DNA of 64,000 nt from PALSA-1353 sp050014015 (GTDB lineage: Bacteria > Planctomycetota > Phycisphaerae > Tepidisphaerales > Tepidisphaeraceae). The notes beneath the pieces are model-generated. The model was not told the origin of the DNA. It searched no databases and saw only the letters and a list, made by a program, of their open reading frames with translations. The stretch is from assembly GCA_050014015.1 (NCBI GenBank), contig JBEKEC010000025.1, positions 12,271 to 76,270 of the forward strand, in the 5' to 3' direction. Of this stretch, positions 48,517-56,654 are shown piece by piece. Position 1 is the stretch's first letter, and every line of letters starts with the position of its first letter. The position numbers and the translations under genes are program-made.

Positions 48517-49390
48517 CTAACAATTGAGATAACGAATTGGATTCTGGCTGCCCTTTTTGAAATATGCGGCAACGGATTGACCGACGAAGCCGTTGAAAGG
48601 ATCGGCTGCTTCAACCCCATCAAAGCGCTTTCGCCCTGGCTCCTCTGAATCAAACCATTTTTTCGCGATGTATGCACCGCGGACCAGTCCCCGTGCCACC
48701 GCCAGAACACAATGGGCGTTGTTCGCGCGTTGAACGCTTAGCTTCCAGTTGCCCGCGACTGAATCGTATATCTCAGGTGCCGGGACTTGATGCGCGGCCT
48801 TGTATTTCGCAATTAACCGTGTCCATCGCCTCTCAATTTTGATTAATAGGACGGGTTTTTCTGTTTGAAGCTGCTCGGCGGATAGTGCCGTTGCCAAATC
48901 AACAGCATCGATAATTCCCTCCGCCACGCCTTGTCCTGAAATTTGATTGGTCAGGGTGTCGGGCTTGATTTGGTTTACCATGTCTATTAACGCAGCTTCA
49001 ACCGAGAGGGCCTCTTCCTCCGATAGGCCGAACCGGATCACCTTTTGTATGACGATATCTCCGCGCTGCCTGATGTCCGAGATTCGTTTTGTTTTGCTTG
49101 ACATGGGCTCCTGAGCTACATCTTCGTCGGTCAATTTACCCATGGCGTGCGTGAACACGCGGTTGCCCGTTCCCTTTCCGATATAAAAAGGCCAGTTGGG
49201 CTCAGCAGGGTCAAATAGTGCGTATACATAGTGCCGGAGTTGATCCTCGGCTTCGGCATCAAACGTGGTAACGTCCTCCCAGACGGTATAGCAGCCTTCG
49301 CGACTCTTACGAGGCGCGGCAGCACGCGAATTTTTCCCTCAGTTTATCAAACTCGGCGCGGCTGGGAATCACGGCTCCTTTATTTCCCAT
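48517..49390 (-). pseudogene. LEM-3-like GIY-YIG nuclease gene, frameshifted near the 5' end
   Basis: An ATG at 49390 with a perfect AAAGGAG opens MGNKGAVIPSRAEFDKLREK, but this frame stops at about 49307. The adjacent frame, which has no start codon of its own, continues as GCYTVWEDVTTFDAEAEDQL, HYVYALFDPAEPNWPFYIGK, GTGNRVFTHAMGKL and on to 48517. HYVYAL...FYIGKGTGNR is the GIY-YIG core of LEM-3-like domains, and SVEAALIDMVNQ carries the expected Glu region. One indel near the AAAAA at about 49336 would restore a protein of roughly 290 residues. Either a decayed gene or a sequencing error. Confidence 0.7.
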
Positions 49391-49537
49391 AAATTCTCCT
49401 TTTCTGGTGTTTTGGCCAATTCCACATGCGTGTGAGCAGTGCGATGGCCCGGCATTGTGGAAACAGATTGTGCGGTTGACTTAACCTCCGCAAGAATGTA
49501 GCATGATAAAAGACGCTTAAAAACTGTTGAGGTGCTT

Positions 49538-49828
49538 ATGCTCGATCTGAATCACATTCTTCCGATCACCGATTTCAACCGCAACACGAAGGAGCATATC
49601 CAGTGGCTCAAGGAGACGGGCAAGGCCGAGGTTCTCACCGTAAATGGCCAAGCCGAGATCGTGGTGCAGAGTGCCGATGCCTATCAGAAACTGCTTGAGG
49701 CGGCGGAGTTATCCGAGACCCTTGCCGGTGTTCGGCGGGGGCTGGCGCAGGTGAAAAATGGCAAAGGACGTCCCATGCGGGAATTCCTTGAAAAACTTGC
49801 CAAGAAACATGGCGTCTCGCTCAAATGA
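49538..49828 (+). CDS. Phd/YefM-type antitoxin
   Basis: A 96-residue antitoxin. ILPITDFNRNTKEHIQWLKE is the Phd/YefM N-terminal DNA-binding segment (the xxxSxFrxn pattern), and VLTVNGQAEIVVQSADAYQK is the family core. The C-terminal half is helical and would bind the toxin. GAGG seven bases before ATG 49538; a GTG at 49532 is in frame. It is coupled by an ATGA overlap to the ParE-type toxin gene and is presumably an autorepressor of the pair. Confidence 0.88.
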   Translation: MLDLNHILPITDFNRNTKEHIQWLKETGKAEVLTVNGQAEIVVQSADAYQKLLEAAELSETLAGVRRGLAQVKNGKGRPMREFLEKLAKKHGVSLK

Positions 49829-50142
49829 AATACGCCGTCATCGTCACCCCTGAAGCCGAGGCGACCATCGCGGCGGCATTCGACTACATCGCGGAGCGTT
49901 CCCCGCTAAATGCGGCCAGATGGCTGCGCGATTTGTATAAGCAAATTGATGGCTTGGAGGAATTCCCCCGCCGTTTCGGCGAAGCGCGCGAGCGGCCGCA
50001 TGTCTTTGAGGAAATCAGGCAGGCCATCTTCAAGTCCCACCGGATCATCTTCACGATCGACGATGCTTCCCGCGTGGTTCATGTTCTTTACGTTCGCCAC
50101 GCGAAGATGCGAGCGGTGGGCGAGCTCGACGACTCTGAATAA
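49825..50142 (+). CDS. RelE/ParE-type toxin
   Basis: A 105-residue toxin of the RelE/ParE superfamily: VIVTPEAEATIAAAFDYIAE, PLNAARWLRDLYKQIDGLEE, FPRRFGEARE and FKSHRIIFTIDDASRVVHVL, YVRHAKMRAVG. The R-I-I-F-x-I and late VLYVRHA strand are typical of ParE, a gyrase inhibitor, more than of RelE mRNA interferases. It overlaps the antitoxin gene by four bases. Both motifs and order argue for an intact system. Confidence 0.88.
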   Translation: MKYAVIVTPEAEATIAAAFDYIAERSPLNAARWLRDLYKQIDGLEEFPRRFGEARERPHVFEEIRQAIFKSHRIIFTIDDASRVVHVLYVRHAKMRAVGELDDSE

Positions 50143-50186
50143 TCATTGCCGCGCGGTGCCTGATTGCGCAAGGCTCAAACTCGCGC

Positions 50187-50843
50187 CTAGATTTTCCTCG
50201 CCCCCCGCAACGGGTCTGGCTTGCCGGCCTGTTGAAACGCGGCCTCTCTTGATCGGCAGCCGCGGCAGGTCCAGCAGGCCTCGCTGGTTTCCTCCAGGCA
50301 ACTCCAGGTCCGCTCGAACGGCGCGGACACCTGAAATCCCACGTCCACCACCTGCCAGAGTTCCAGCTCCAGCAGGGGGGTCATCAACTCCGTTTCGGCA
50401 AGCCCGCACGGCAGTTGGATCATCTCACTCCATATCTGGCAAAACTCCGCGGCTTGCGCCAATTCATCCGTGCTTGGGCCAACGCGAAGCCCAAAATACA
50501 CCGCCGCCGCCTGGTGGTGCGCCGCCGATTTCACCGCGACGGAAAGGATCGGCAGAAGCTCCAGCAGTTGCGGAGAGATGTTGGCGGATAGCCGCGGATC
50601 GGCGGCGATCGAGGCCGCACTTAGAGTCGGCCCCGATCCCGCTTGCGTGATCGGCACGGAATATTCCCGGTACGGTTTGAAATGCGCCACCTGCTGATCG
50701 TACGCCGCCCGCATCCGGCCCGAGGCTCCGGGCGCGGTATCGGCAAAGATCATGACCGGCCGATACCGCTGTGATGCCATCGCCGTCACCACCGCGCTGT
50801 TGATGCTTCCGTTGTTCAATACTATGGCGAGGTCTTTTGCCAT
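50187..50843 (-). CDS. QueC-like protein (7-cyano-7-deazaguanine synthase family) with altered PP-loop
   Basis: A 218-residue protein; AGGA precedes the ATG at 50843. The N-terminal DLAIVLNNGSINSAVVTAMA occupies the place of the ATP-binding SGGxDS motif of QueC, but reads NNGSINS. The C-terminal zinc site (SCLEETSEACWTCRGCRSRE, then AAFQQAG) matches QueC. QueC makes preQ0 for queuosine or deazapurine DNA. The changed PP-loop makes standard activity doubtful. No queD/queE genes are nearby. Possible divergent paralogue. Confidence 0.72.
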   Translation of the reverse strand: MAKDLAIVLNNGSINSAVVTAMASQRYRPVMIFADTAPGASGRMRAAYDQQVAHFKPYREYSVPITQAGSGPTLSAASIAADPRLSANISPQLLELLPILSVAVKSAAHHQAAAVYFGLRVGPSTDELAQAAEFCQIWSEMIQLPCGLAETELMTPLLELELWQVVDVGFQVSAPFERTWSCLEETSEACWTCRGCRSREAAFQQAGKPDPLRGARKI

Positions 50844-50863
50844 CGGAGATCCTAAAAGAAGGA

Positions 50864-50899
50864 TCAATTGTCAATTGTCAATTGTCAATTGGTCATTGG
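50864..50899. repeat. TCAATTG / TCATTGG heptamer repeats
   Basis: Four overlapping CAATTGT units and a TCATTGG in the QueC-dehydrogenase junction. The unit type resembles the inner arms at 33160-33250. Confidence 0.85.
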
Positions 50900-50902
50900 T
50901 TC

Positions 50903-51880
50903 CTATTCCATCGTCAACAGTATCTTCAAGACTCCTGGCCTACCGGCCAAATCCATCGCCTCCACGCCTTGCTCCAGGCGTATGCGGCGAAAAATCAGGC
51001 TGGCGACGTCCACCTGCTTTTCCGCCAGCGCTTTGATCGCCTCGCGAAACGGCCCGCACCGGCTGCCGACCACGCTGATTTCGCCGATCACAAGCGGAGC
51101 CAGATTCATCGGTTTGCCCGCCGCCAGCGTGCTCTTCAATACGATGGTTCCCCGCGGGCGCACCATCTGCATGGCCAGCTCGAATCCGGCCGCGCTTCCC
51201 GTGCAGTCCACCACCACGTCCTGGTCATGCCGGGGAAGAATGTCCCGTAGCGGCCGGCTGCGAATCTGCCATTTCTCGCACAACGCCAGCTTCTCGGCGT
51301 GTTTCCCGATCACCCGAACCGGGCAGTTGGCATTCCGCAATACCTGCGCCACCAGCAAACCCAGTTTCCCATCCCCCAGCACCGTCACCCATTTTCTTGT
51401 GCGCGCCGAATCCGCGTTGCCATCCAATTTGATCTGCTTCAGGACCTGAAACGCCGCCGCCAGCGGCTCCACGAACACTCCCGAATCGTCATCCACCGTC
51501 TTGGGGACCACGTGCAGGTTGGCCGACGGCAAACGCAAGAAATCGGCGAACGCGCCGTCGTGCTTCTGGATGCCCAGCACCGTGCGGTTCCGGCAATGCG
51601 ATGACAGCCCCGACAGACACAGATCGCAGTGCCCGCAGACGACGTTGATCTCCCCGACGACGCGCTGGCCGACCAAGTCTTTGTTCCCGGCCGACACCAC
51701 TTCGCCGATGAATTCATGTCCCAAAACGCCGGAGAACCCCATGTATCCCCGCAGTATTTCCAAATCGGTGGCGCAGATCCCCGCCTGACGCACTTTCACC
51801 AGCGCATCGCCGTCGGTTTCCGCCGGCTCAGGGTGCCGCGGGCGGAAAGTGAGCGATTGATCGAATACCAGTGCTCGCAT
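50903..51880 (-). CDS. zinc-dependent alcohol dehydrogenase family protein (MDR)
   Basis: A 325-residue medium-chain dehydrogenase. Catalytic zinc residues in AGICATDLEILRG, LGHEFIGEVVSAG and FVEPLAAAFQVLKQ; structural zinc loop CGHCDLCLSGLSSHC with four Cys. The Rossmann motif is VTVLGDGKLGLLVAQVL (GxGxxG replaced by GDGKLG), which suggests altered nucleotide binding. Similar planctomycete proteins are annotated as threonine or alcohol dehydrogenases without evidence of substrate. The last codons approach the repeat at 50864-50899. Confidence 0.88.
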   Translation of the reverse strand: MRALVFDQSLTFRPRHPEPAETDGDALVKVRQAGICATDLEILRGYMGFSGVLGHEFIGEVVSAGNKDLVGQRVVGEINVVCGHCDLCLSGLSSHCRNRTVLGIQKHDGAFADFLRLPSANLHVVPKTVDDDSGVFVEPLAAAFQVLKQIKLDGNADSARTRKWVTVLGDGKLGLLVAQVLRNANCPVRVIGKHAEKLALCEKWQIRSRPLRDILPRHDQDVVVDCTGSAAGFELAMQMVRPRGTIVLKSTLAAGKPMNLAPLVIGEISVVGSRCGPFREAIKALAEKQVDVASLIFRRIRLEQGVEAMDLAGRPGVLKILLTME

Positions 51881-51902
51881 GTGTCAGGGTTTCACGTCAC
51901 TC

Positions 51903-51931
51903 CCCAATGACCAATGACAAATGACCAATGA
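51903..51931. repeat. CAATGACAAATGAC heptamers
   Basis: Four tandem ATGACCA/ATGACAA-type units between the dehydrogenase start and the lipoprotein stop, matching the right inner arm of the nested palindrome at 33220-33250. Confidence 0.85.
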
Positions 51932-51939
51932 CGATCCAC

Positions 51940-52740
51940 TCACATTCCCGTGGCAGCCAGGTAATTCATCCACGCTTTGGCGTCATAGCGGAAATCCTGC
52001 CCGGTCAGCAGTTCCAGGCTTTGCCGCGCCTGCCATGCCAGGCCGAAGTCCTCATCGTTCAATTCGTCGATCAGCGCCTGCATGGCCTCGTGGGTGTGAT
52101 AATTCCGCAGGGCTTCCGCGCAGGCGATGCGCACGTCGGCGCTCGGCTCGACGTTGCTCAGGTGAGCCACCAGCATCGGAATCGCGTCCGGATCGGGGAC
52201 GTTGCCCAGTGCGTCCGCGGCCTCCAGACGAATCAGTTCCTGATCGTCCGTCAGCGACTCGACGAACAGCAAGGTGTGCCCCCTGGCCCGGCATCGGTTC
52301 AGCGCCCGCAACCCCGCCGCCCGCACCGTGTAATCCCCGCCGCTTCGCGCCGCCAGCGTGTATCCCTTCAGATAAATCCCGTGCCGAGCGAAGTCGAAAT
52401 CCGTCAGCCGCAGCATCCCCTGGCGCTGGTTGTCCGGCGACGACCTGTCCGCCATCTTCCTCGCCGCGTACGCCGCGTTGTCATGGGTGACGTAGTCGAA
52501 GAAATGCGCGATCGGCTCGCCGATCAATTCGTCGAACCCCACGCCGATCGCATCCAGCGGAGTCTTATACAACGGCACGATGCGGACGTCCTCGCCGGCC
52601 AGCCGTTGCTGGTTGTCCACAATCGCATCTTGATACAGCCCGCGATCAACCGGTCCCGGCGCGGTGGAGTCCGAAATGCTGCTGCCGCATCCGCCCAGCG
52701 CCGCCGCAATCATCCACGCCAGCCAACGTAACTTCCGCAT
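51940..52740 (-). CDS. HEAT-repeat lipoprotein
   Basis: A 266-residue protein with a signal peptide ending in the lipobox ALGGCGS, so lipid-anchored. From about residue 130 onward there are HEAT-type helical pairs: YTVRAAGLRALNRCRARG, ELIRLEAADALGNVPDPDAI and DVRIACAEALRNYHTHEAMQ. The region between (residues 45-120) contains VPLYKTPLDAIGVGFDELIG and YVTHDNAAYAARKMADRSSP. Such proteins are common in planctomycetes, with scaffold roles inferred only. Confidence 0.8.
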   Translation of the reverse strand: MRKLRWLAWMIAAALGGCGSSISDSTAPGPVDRGLYQDAIVDNQQRLAGEDVRIVPLYKTPLDAIGVGFDELIGEPIAHFFDYVTHDNAAYAARKMADRSSPDNQRQGMLRLTDFDFARHGIYLKGYTLAARSGGDYTVRAAGLRALNRCRARGHTLLFVESLTDDQELIRLEAADALGNVPDPDAIPMLVAHLSNVEPSADVRIACAEALRNYHTHEAMQALIDELNDEDFGLAWQARQSLELLTGQDFRYDAKAWMNYLAATGM

Positions 52741-52775
52741 CGATCGCCTTTCATCAACAACGGTTCTTGGCGTAA

Positions 52776-52870
52776 ATTTTACCGCGAAGGCGCGAAGAGC
52801 GCGAAGTTACGCGAAGAAGAAAACAAGATTTGATTTCAACTTCGCGCTCTTCGCGCCTTCGCGGTAAAAT
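52776..52870. repeat. CGCGAAG-type palindrome upstream of the HEAT lipoprotein gene
   Basis: ATTTTACCGCGAAGGCGCG and AAGAGCGCGAAGTT pair with AACTTCGCGCTCTTCGCGCC and TTCGCGGTAAAAT; the arms are about 33 bp and almost perfect. Confidence 0.95.
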
Positions 52871-52925
52871 TCCTTGGGTTGCGGGCCCAGCCAGCGCTGT
52901 GCGTCTTCGCGGTGAAAAATCCGGC

Positions 52926-53849
52926 TCATCCGGCGGCCCGGAGCACCACGGGTGCCGAAACGTCCGGCATGAGCGGCTTCACCAGCGTCGGACGTTCGAT
53001 CTCCATCTCCAGGAACCGCGATGCCAGCATCGCGAACCGTTCCGGATCGTCCGTCACAAACGTCCGCAACGTCCCAGTCGCCGATGGCGATTCGTCCATC
53101 GCCGCGGTGTCGTCCGGCGAGCCTATCGGCTCTGCCTGCGAGCTTACCGGCCCGCGCAACAGGCCCTTCCGCTCCAGCCTTCGCGCGACATCTTGGGCAC
53201 ATTGCTCCGCGGAGTCAATCAGCCTCACCTTCGGCCCAATCACTTTGGCGATCGCCCCCTTGAGAAGCGGATAATGCGTGCACCCCAGCACCAGCACGTC
53301 CACTTTGCGAAGAATCATGCTCTGTAGATATTGCCGCAACGCCGTTTCCACCAGCGGATCATCCCCCGTGCGGCCTTCCTCGATCATCGGCACCAGCAGC
53401 GGAGTGGGGCGGAGCATCACCTGTGCCAGATTCCGGCGCTGGAAGATCGCCCGCTCGTAAGCCTTGGACCGGACCGTGGCCTCGGTGGCGATCACGCCGA
53501 TCGCCGGCAGACGCCGCGCCCCCGCCGCCGCCACCGCCGCTCGGGCGCCGGGCTCGATCACCCCGCTGATCGACAATCCCGGAAACTCCGCGGCGATCGT
53601 CGGCATCGCCAGCGCCGTCGCCGTGTTGCACGCCATCACCAGGTGCTTCGGATTCATCGGCTCCAGGAACTGGACGATCTGCCGGACGAACCGGCATACC
53701 GCCGCCGGCGATTTGTTCCCGTAGGGAAGATGGGCCGTGTCCCCAAAATAGATCAGGTCCTCGGCCGGCAAGACGCGGCGCAGGGCATTCACCACCGTCA
53801 GCCCGCCGAGCCCGCTGTCCAGAACGGCGATCGGGTCACCTGGTTTCAT
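52926..53849 (-). CDS. murI: glutamate racemase
   Basis: A 307-residue enzyme that makes D-glutamate for peptidoglycan. PIAVLDSGLGGLTVVNALRR (catalytic acid strand), DLIYFGDTAHLPYGNKS, HLVMACNTATALAMP (first catalytic Cys) and VDVLVLGCTHYPLLKGAIAK (second catalytic Cys). The C-terminus is about 30 residues longer than in E. coli and contains a Ser/Pro-rich insert before RTFVTDDPERFAMLASRFL, a normal family segment. The start at 53849 (MKPGDPIAV) fits the family; the frame is open further upstream without conservation. Confidence 0.95.
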   Translation of the reverse strand: MKPGDPIAVLDSGLGGLTVVNALRRVLPAEDLIYFGDTAHLPYGNKSPAAVCRFVRQIVQFLEPMNPKHLVMACNTATALAMPTIAAEFPGLSISGVIEPGARAAVAAAGARRLPAIGVIATEATVRSKAYERAIFQRRNLAQVMLRPTPLLVPMIEEGRTGDDPLVETALRQYLQSMILRKVDVLVLGCTHYPLLKGAIAKVIGPKVRLIDSAEQCAQDVARRLERKGLLRGPVSSQAEPIGSPDDTAAMDESPSATGTLRTFVTDDPERFAMLASRFLEMEIERPTLVKPLMPDVSAPVVLRAAG

Positions 53850-53947
53850 GATGGACCGGTTATTTATCGGACCTGGGCGCGATTCCGCTTGACATTTTCG
53901 CCCCGCAAACGAAAGTGGATGTCGCCCCATTTTTCCCGGAGGCAACC

Positions 53948-54346
53948 ATGAGCGAAGCACTGGCCGGAAAAAAGATCCTCCTGGTGGACGATGACAGCGA
54001 CATCCTCGCCAGCATGCAGGCCGCTTTTGAACCCACCGGCGCGGTCATTGAAACCGCCGCCAACGGCAACAAGGCCGTCGAAATCGCGGAAAAAACTCAA
54101 CCGGACCTGGTGATCCTCGACATGATGCTCCCCGGCCGTAGCGGATTCATGGTCCTGGAAAAAATCAAGTCGAAAAAGCTTCGCAATGCCAAGCCGTTCG
54201 TCATCATGATCACCGGCAACCTGGGCGCCAGACACAAGTTATACGCCGAGAGCCAGGGCGTCAGCGAATACTTCACCAAGCCCGTGAAGATGGACAAGCT
54301 GATCGCCACCGCCGAAAAGCTCCTGGCCCCGCCCCCGGCGGCATAG
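53948..54346 (+). CDS. stand-alone response regulator receiver (CheY-like)
   Basis: A 132-residue single-domain receiver. ILLVDDDSDILASMQAAFEP (acidic pair), LVILDMMLPGRSGFMVLEKI (phosphorylated Asp), FVIMITGNLGARH (Thr) and EYFTKPVKMDKLIATAEKLL (Lys). No output domain. GGAGG lies before the ATG at 53948. No kinase gene is close. The next gene follows after 11 bp and may be co-transcribed. Confidence 0.9.
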   Translation: MSEALAGKKILLVDDDSDILASMQAAFEPTGAVIETAANGNKAVEIAEKTQPDLVILDMMLPGRSGFMVLEKIKSKKLRNAKPFVIMITGNLGARHKLYAESQGVSEYFTKPVKMDKLIATAEKLLAPPPAA

Positions 54347-54357
54347 GCGAAATCCGC

Positions 54358-54585
54358 ATGCAAGAAACAAAGCCCCCCGAACCTGATCCCTGGCCCGTGG
54401 GCTGGGAGTCCCATCGCAACCACGAGGTCGTCTACACCGCCCTCAATACCACGCCGGCCCAGCGATTCGCCTGGCTGGAGGAAATGCTGGAACTGCTCCG
54501 CCCGCAGATGCCGGAACTGTTAAAAGCCCGGGAAAATGACCCGGATCGGAAATATAAGAAAGTGAATGTCTCGGATCAGTGCTAG
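54358..54585 (+). CDS. small conserved-looking protein, unknown
   Basis: A 75-residue hydrophilic protein. NTTPAQRFAWLEEMLELLRP resembles the TPxxRLxWLEE segment of small antitoxin-like or regulatory proteins next to nucleotidyltransferase-type genes, but no such partner is here. Many Pro residues at the N-terminus (KPPEPDPWPVGWE). It follows the receiver gene closely on the same strand. Confidence 0.6.
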   Translation: MQETKPPEPDPWPVGWESHRNHEVVYTALNTTPAQRFAWLEEMLELLRPQMPELLKARENDPDRKYKKVNVSDQC

Positions 54586-54591
54586 TAGATA

Positions 54592-54885
54592 TCATCCACG
54601 CCCAAACAGCCGCCGCACGTCGGGTCGGACCAGGATTCGGTAAGCCCAGACTGTTCCCGCGAAATAGACCATCCCCAATACGATGCTTAACAACTTTTCG
54701 GGCTGAGTTGGCGGTTTTCCAAAAAACGCGACGTTGACTCGTGCGCCCCCCAATCTTGCCAGGATCGCAAGTATTAGTGGCGGCGTTCCATGTATCAAGG
54801 GAAGGGCACTGACCGCAAGTGTACCAAGCTGGGTCCTAGGAACCACGGCGTATTTCCATTTAGACAAGAATGCTGGCGTCGTCAT
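54592..54885 (-). CDS. small two-span membrane protein, doubtful
   Basis: Up to 97 residues from ATG 54885, with hydrophobic stretches LGTLAVSALPLIHGTPPLIL and LLSIVLGMVYFAGTVWAYRI and a basic C-terminus (RILVRPDVRRLFGRG). It is convergent with the preceding gene, lacks a clear ribosome site and matches no known family, but the alternation of two helices and a positive tail is protein-like. Confidence 0.4.
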   Translation of the reverse strand: MTTPAFLSKWKYAVVPRTQLGTLAVSALPLIHGTPPLILAILARLGGARVNVAFFGKPPTQPEKLLSIVLGMVYFAGTVWAYRILVRPDVRRLFGRG

Positions 54886-55009
54886 ATTTGAAAACGAAGA
54901 GGCATGGAAAGTCGGCATGAAAAATATCCAACCAGTCGTTCCGAAGGGCTAGTCTCAGAGACGGGTTTCCAATGAGGACTGGGCTCACGTCCGGGTTCGC
55001 TCTCCTCAT

Positions 55010-55039
55010 CTTATCCGTGTAATCCGTGCCCATCCGTGG
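55010..55039. repeat. ATCCGTG tandem repeats, left side of the GxxExxY gene
   Basis: TTATCCGTGTAATCCGTG and CCCATCCGTGGTTAG immediately precede the GxxExxY gene. The complementary CCACGGATGGGCACGGATG with another GGGCACGGAT ends it at 55470-55500, so the gene sits in the loop of an inverted repeat. Confidence 0.85.
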
Positions 55040-55053
55040 TTAGAATTTCTTTG

Positions 55054-55500
55054 ATGCGACACGAAGACATCACCCAGGACATTATCGGGGCCGCGATGGC
55101 TGTGCTGAATGAACTCAAGCCCGAACTGGATGAAAAGCTCTACGAGAGGGCGTTGGTCATCGAGCTGCAAACCATGGGACACGTCGTCGAGCAAGAGCGG
55201 CAGTTCCCAGTCCATTATCGCGGTCAACTTATCGGCACGCTTATTCCCGACCTGATCGTGGATGGAAAGATCATCGCTGATGCGAAAGTGGTCACCGCTT
55301 TCAACACCACCCACCTGGCCCAAATGCTTGGCTACCTGAATATTAGCGGACTGGATGTAGCCCTGCTACTGAACTTTAGGGAGGTCAAGCTCCAATGGAA
55401 GCGAGTCATTAACGACCGCAAGAACCCGCCGGCCATCTCCTTTGATGATGAAGTGGGATCGAATTCTGTACCACGGATGGGCACGGATGGGCACGGATAG
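55054..55500 (+). CDS. GxxExxY family protein
   Basis: About 148 residues. DITQDIIGAAMAVLNELKPE, LDEKLYERALVIELQTMGH, VEQERQFPVHYRGQLIGTL, IPDLIVDGKIIADAKVV and HLAQMLGYLNISGLDVALLL, NFREVKLQWKRVI follow the family outline. It has a PD-(D/E)XK-like fold (D in PDLIV, then a residue pair where E-x-K is usual: here IIADAKV), and the name-giving motif is changed to LDEKLYE. Function unknown, often an isolated mobile-looking gene. The last 17 residues (VPRMGTDGHG) are encoded by the flanking repeat. Confidence 0.82.
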   Translation: MRHEDITQDIIGAAMAVLNELKPELDEKLYERALVIELQTMGHVVEQERQFPVHYRGQLIGTLIPDLIVDGKIIADAKVVTAFNTTHLAQMLGYLNISGLDVALLLNFREVKLQWKRVINDRKNPPAISFDDEVGSNSVPRMGTDGHG

Positions 55501-55583
55501 GATTGTCATTGGGAAACACGCCGAGAACCGTCGCGAAAAACGCTTGCCGAAAGAAGTTGACCACACCCCGGAATGAGCGAATC

Positions 55584-55808
55584 ATGACCCGTTTACGAAC
55601 CTGTCCAACTTGTGGCTCCCGCGCCCTCAGGTCAGTGCATGGCAGCGTCGTATTTCGGGTCAAACGCCGACAAATCACGGTGCCCGACCTTGATTACCTC
55701 CAATGCGACGTGTGCGGCGAGCAACTATTCGGCTCCGAAGCCAACCGCAGAATCGACGCGTTTTTTGCAAGCCAACTCCATCGCCCATCGCGGCGCAAGT
55801 CGGCTTAG
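55584..55808 (+). CDS. YgiT-type zinc-finger protein (MqsA N-domain-like)
   Basis: A 74-residue protein. TCPTCGSRALRSVHG and YLQCDVCGEQLFGSEANRRI form the two CxxC halves of a YgiT/MqsA-type zinc finger; VFRVKRRQITVPDLDY lies between, as in that family. Such proteins are antitoxins paired with MqsR or DUF4258 toxins encoded just upstream, but no such toxin is seen at 55500-55583 (that short stretch has no plausible gene). It is therefore an orphan antitoxin-like gene. Confidence 0.75.
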   Translation: MTRLRTCPTCGSRALRSVHGSVVFRVKRRQITVPDLDYLQCDVCGEQLFGSEANRRIDAFFASQLHRPSRRKSA

Positions 55809-55831
55809 GCCATTCCACAGGCGGTTTGCCC

Positions 55832-56533
55832 CTATTTGTTTTCCGCCGGCTTCCACTTCATCTGAAACTCAATTTTGCTTTCCTTGAGCTGTCCCGATGC
55901 GGGCGAAAAATTCAGCCGCAGACTGAAGCGGTTATCGTTCCATTCACGGTCGTCTTGCAGCAGCATGTTCAGGTTGCCGGTGATGATCAGCGTGCCGGTC
56001 GGCATGGGGATTTCGATCTTGTGGACATTATCCTTGTTAATCAATTGGGCTTCGCCCTCTTTGGCAGGCTCGGAGGGTAACAATGTGGGTTGGTCGTCGA
56101 TCATCGCATGTTTCCCGCTCACTGACGCCACCGGAATCGAAAATGACACGTACAGTTCATTGGTTTCCACCGGCTTATCGCTGGCCATGGCCGCGGAAAA
56201 ATGGACGCCGCCGCCGGCCGCATCCATCCGCTCAGTCAAATTGAATGGGCCGGACTCACTCACGAAGACCCCGGTGACAACACCTGAGCTCGGCTGGGTT
56301 GCCGGCGGATTCGGCTCCGACGCTTTGAACACGTCGTGTTGCTCGCTGACGGTCCAGTTGCCGTCGAAATGTCCAACCTCGGCGGAGATATCGCCGATCT
56401 CGATCACTCCGTTTACGCCGAGCTTGAATCCGGGCGCCAAATCAATTGCGTCGCTCTGCTGTACCTGCGCCCACGAAGTCGCGCTCAAGATCATAAGAAT
56501 CAGCCCACAGGCGATTCTACATCCGTGCTTCAT
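55832..56533 (-). CDS. secreted protein of unknown function, paralogue 1
   Basis: A 233-residue protein with a signal peptide (CGLILMILSATSWAQV). IDLAPGFKLGVNGVIEIGDI, SAEVGHFDGNWTVSEQHDVF, PATQPSSGVVTGVFVS and PTGTLIITGNLNMLLQDDRE, then WNDNRFSLRLNFSPASGQ. Mostly beta-rich, so a beta-sandwich is likely. It is about half identical to the next gene (56655-57356), including the same KWKPAENK C-terminus, indicating a tandem duplication. No known domain recognised. Confidence 0.75.
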   Translation of the reverse strand: MKHGCRIACGLILMILSATSWAQVQQSDAIDLAPGFKLGVNGVIEIGDISAEVGHFDGNWTVSEQHDVFKASEPNPPATQPSSGVVTGVFVSESGPFNLTERMDAAGGGVHFSAAMASDKPVETNELYVSFSIPVASVSGKHAMIDDQPTLLPSEPAKEGEAQLINKDNVHKIEIPMPTGTLIITGNLNMLLQDDREWNDNRFSLRLNFSPASGQLKESKIEFQMKWKPAENK

Positions 56534-56654
56534 CCGTCCTCCGCGTCAGTTATTTGGGTTGCGCGTTTTGACTTGCGCGAATGCTAGCCGGTCACCTCGC
56601 CGAAGCAAGCTTTGGAGAATGGGGGCGTAAAATTTCTCCCCGGGCTGTCTGCCC

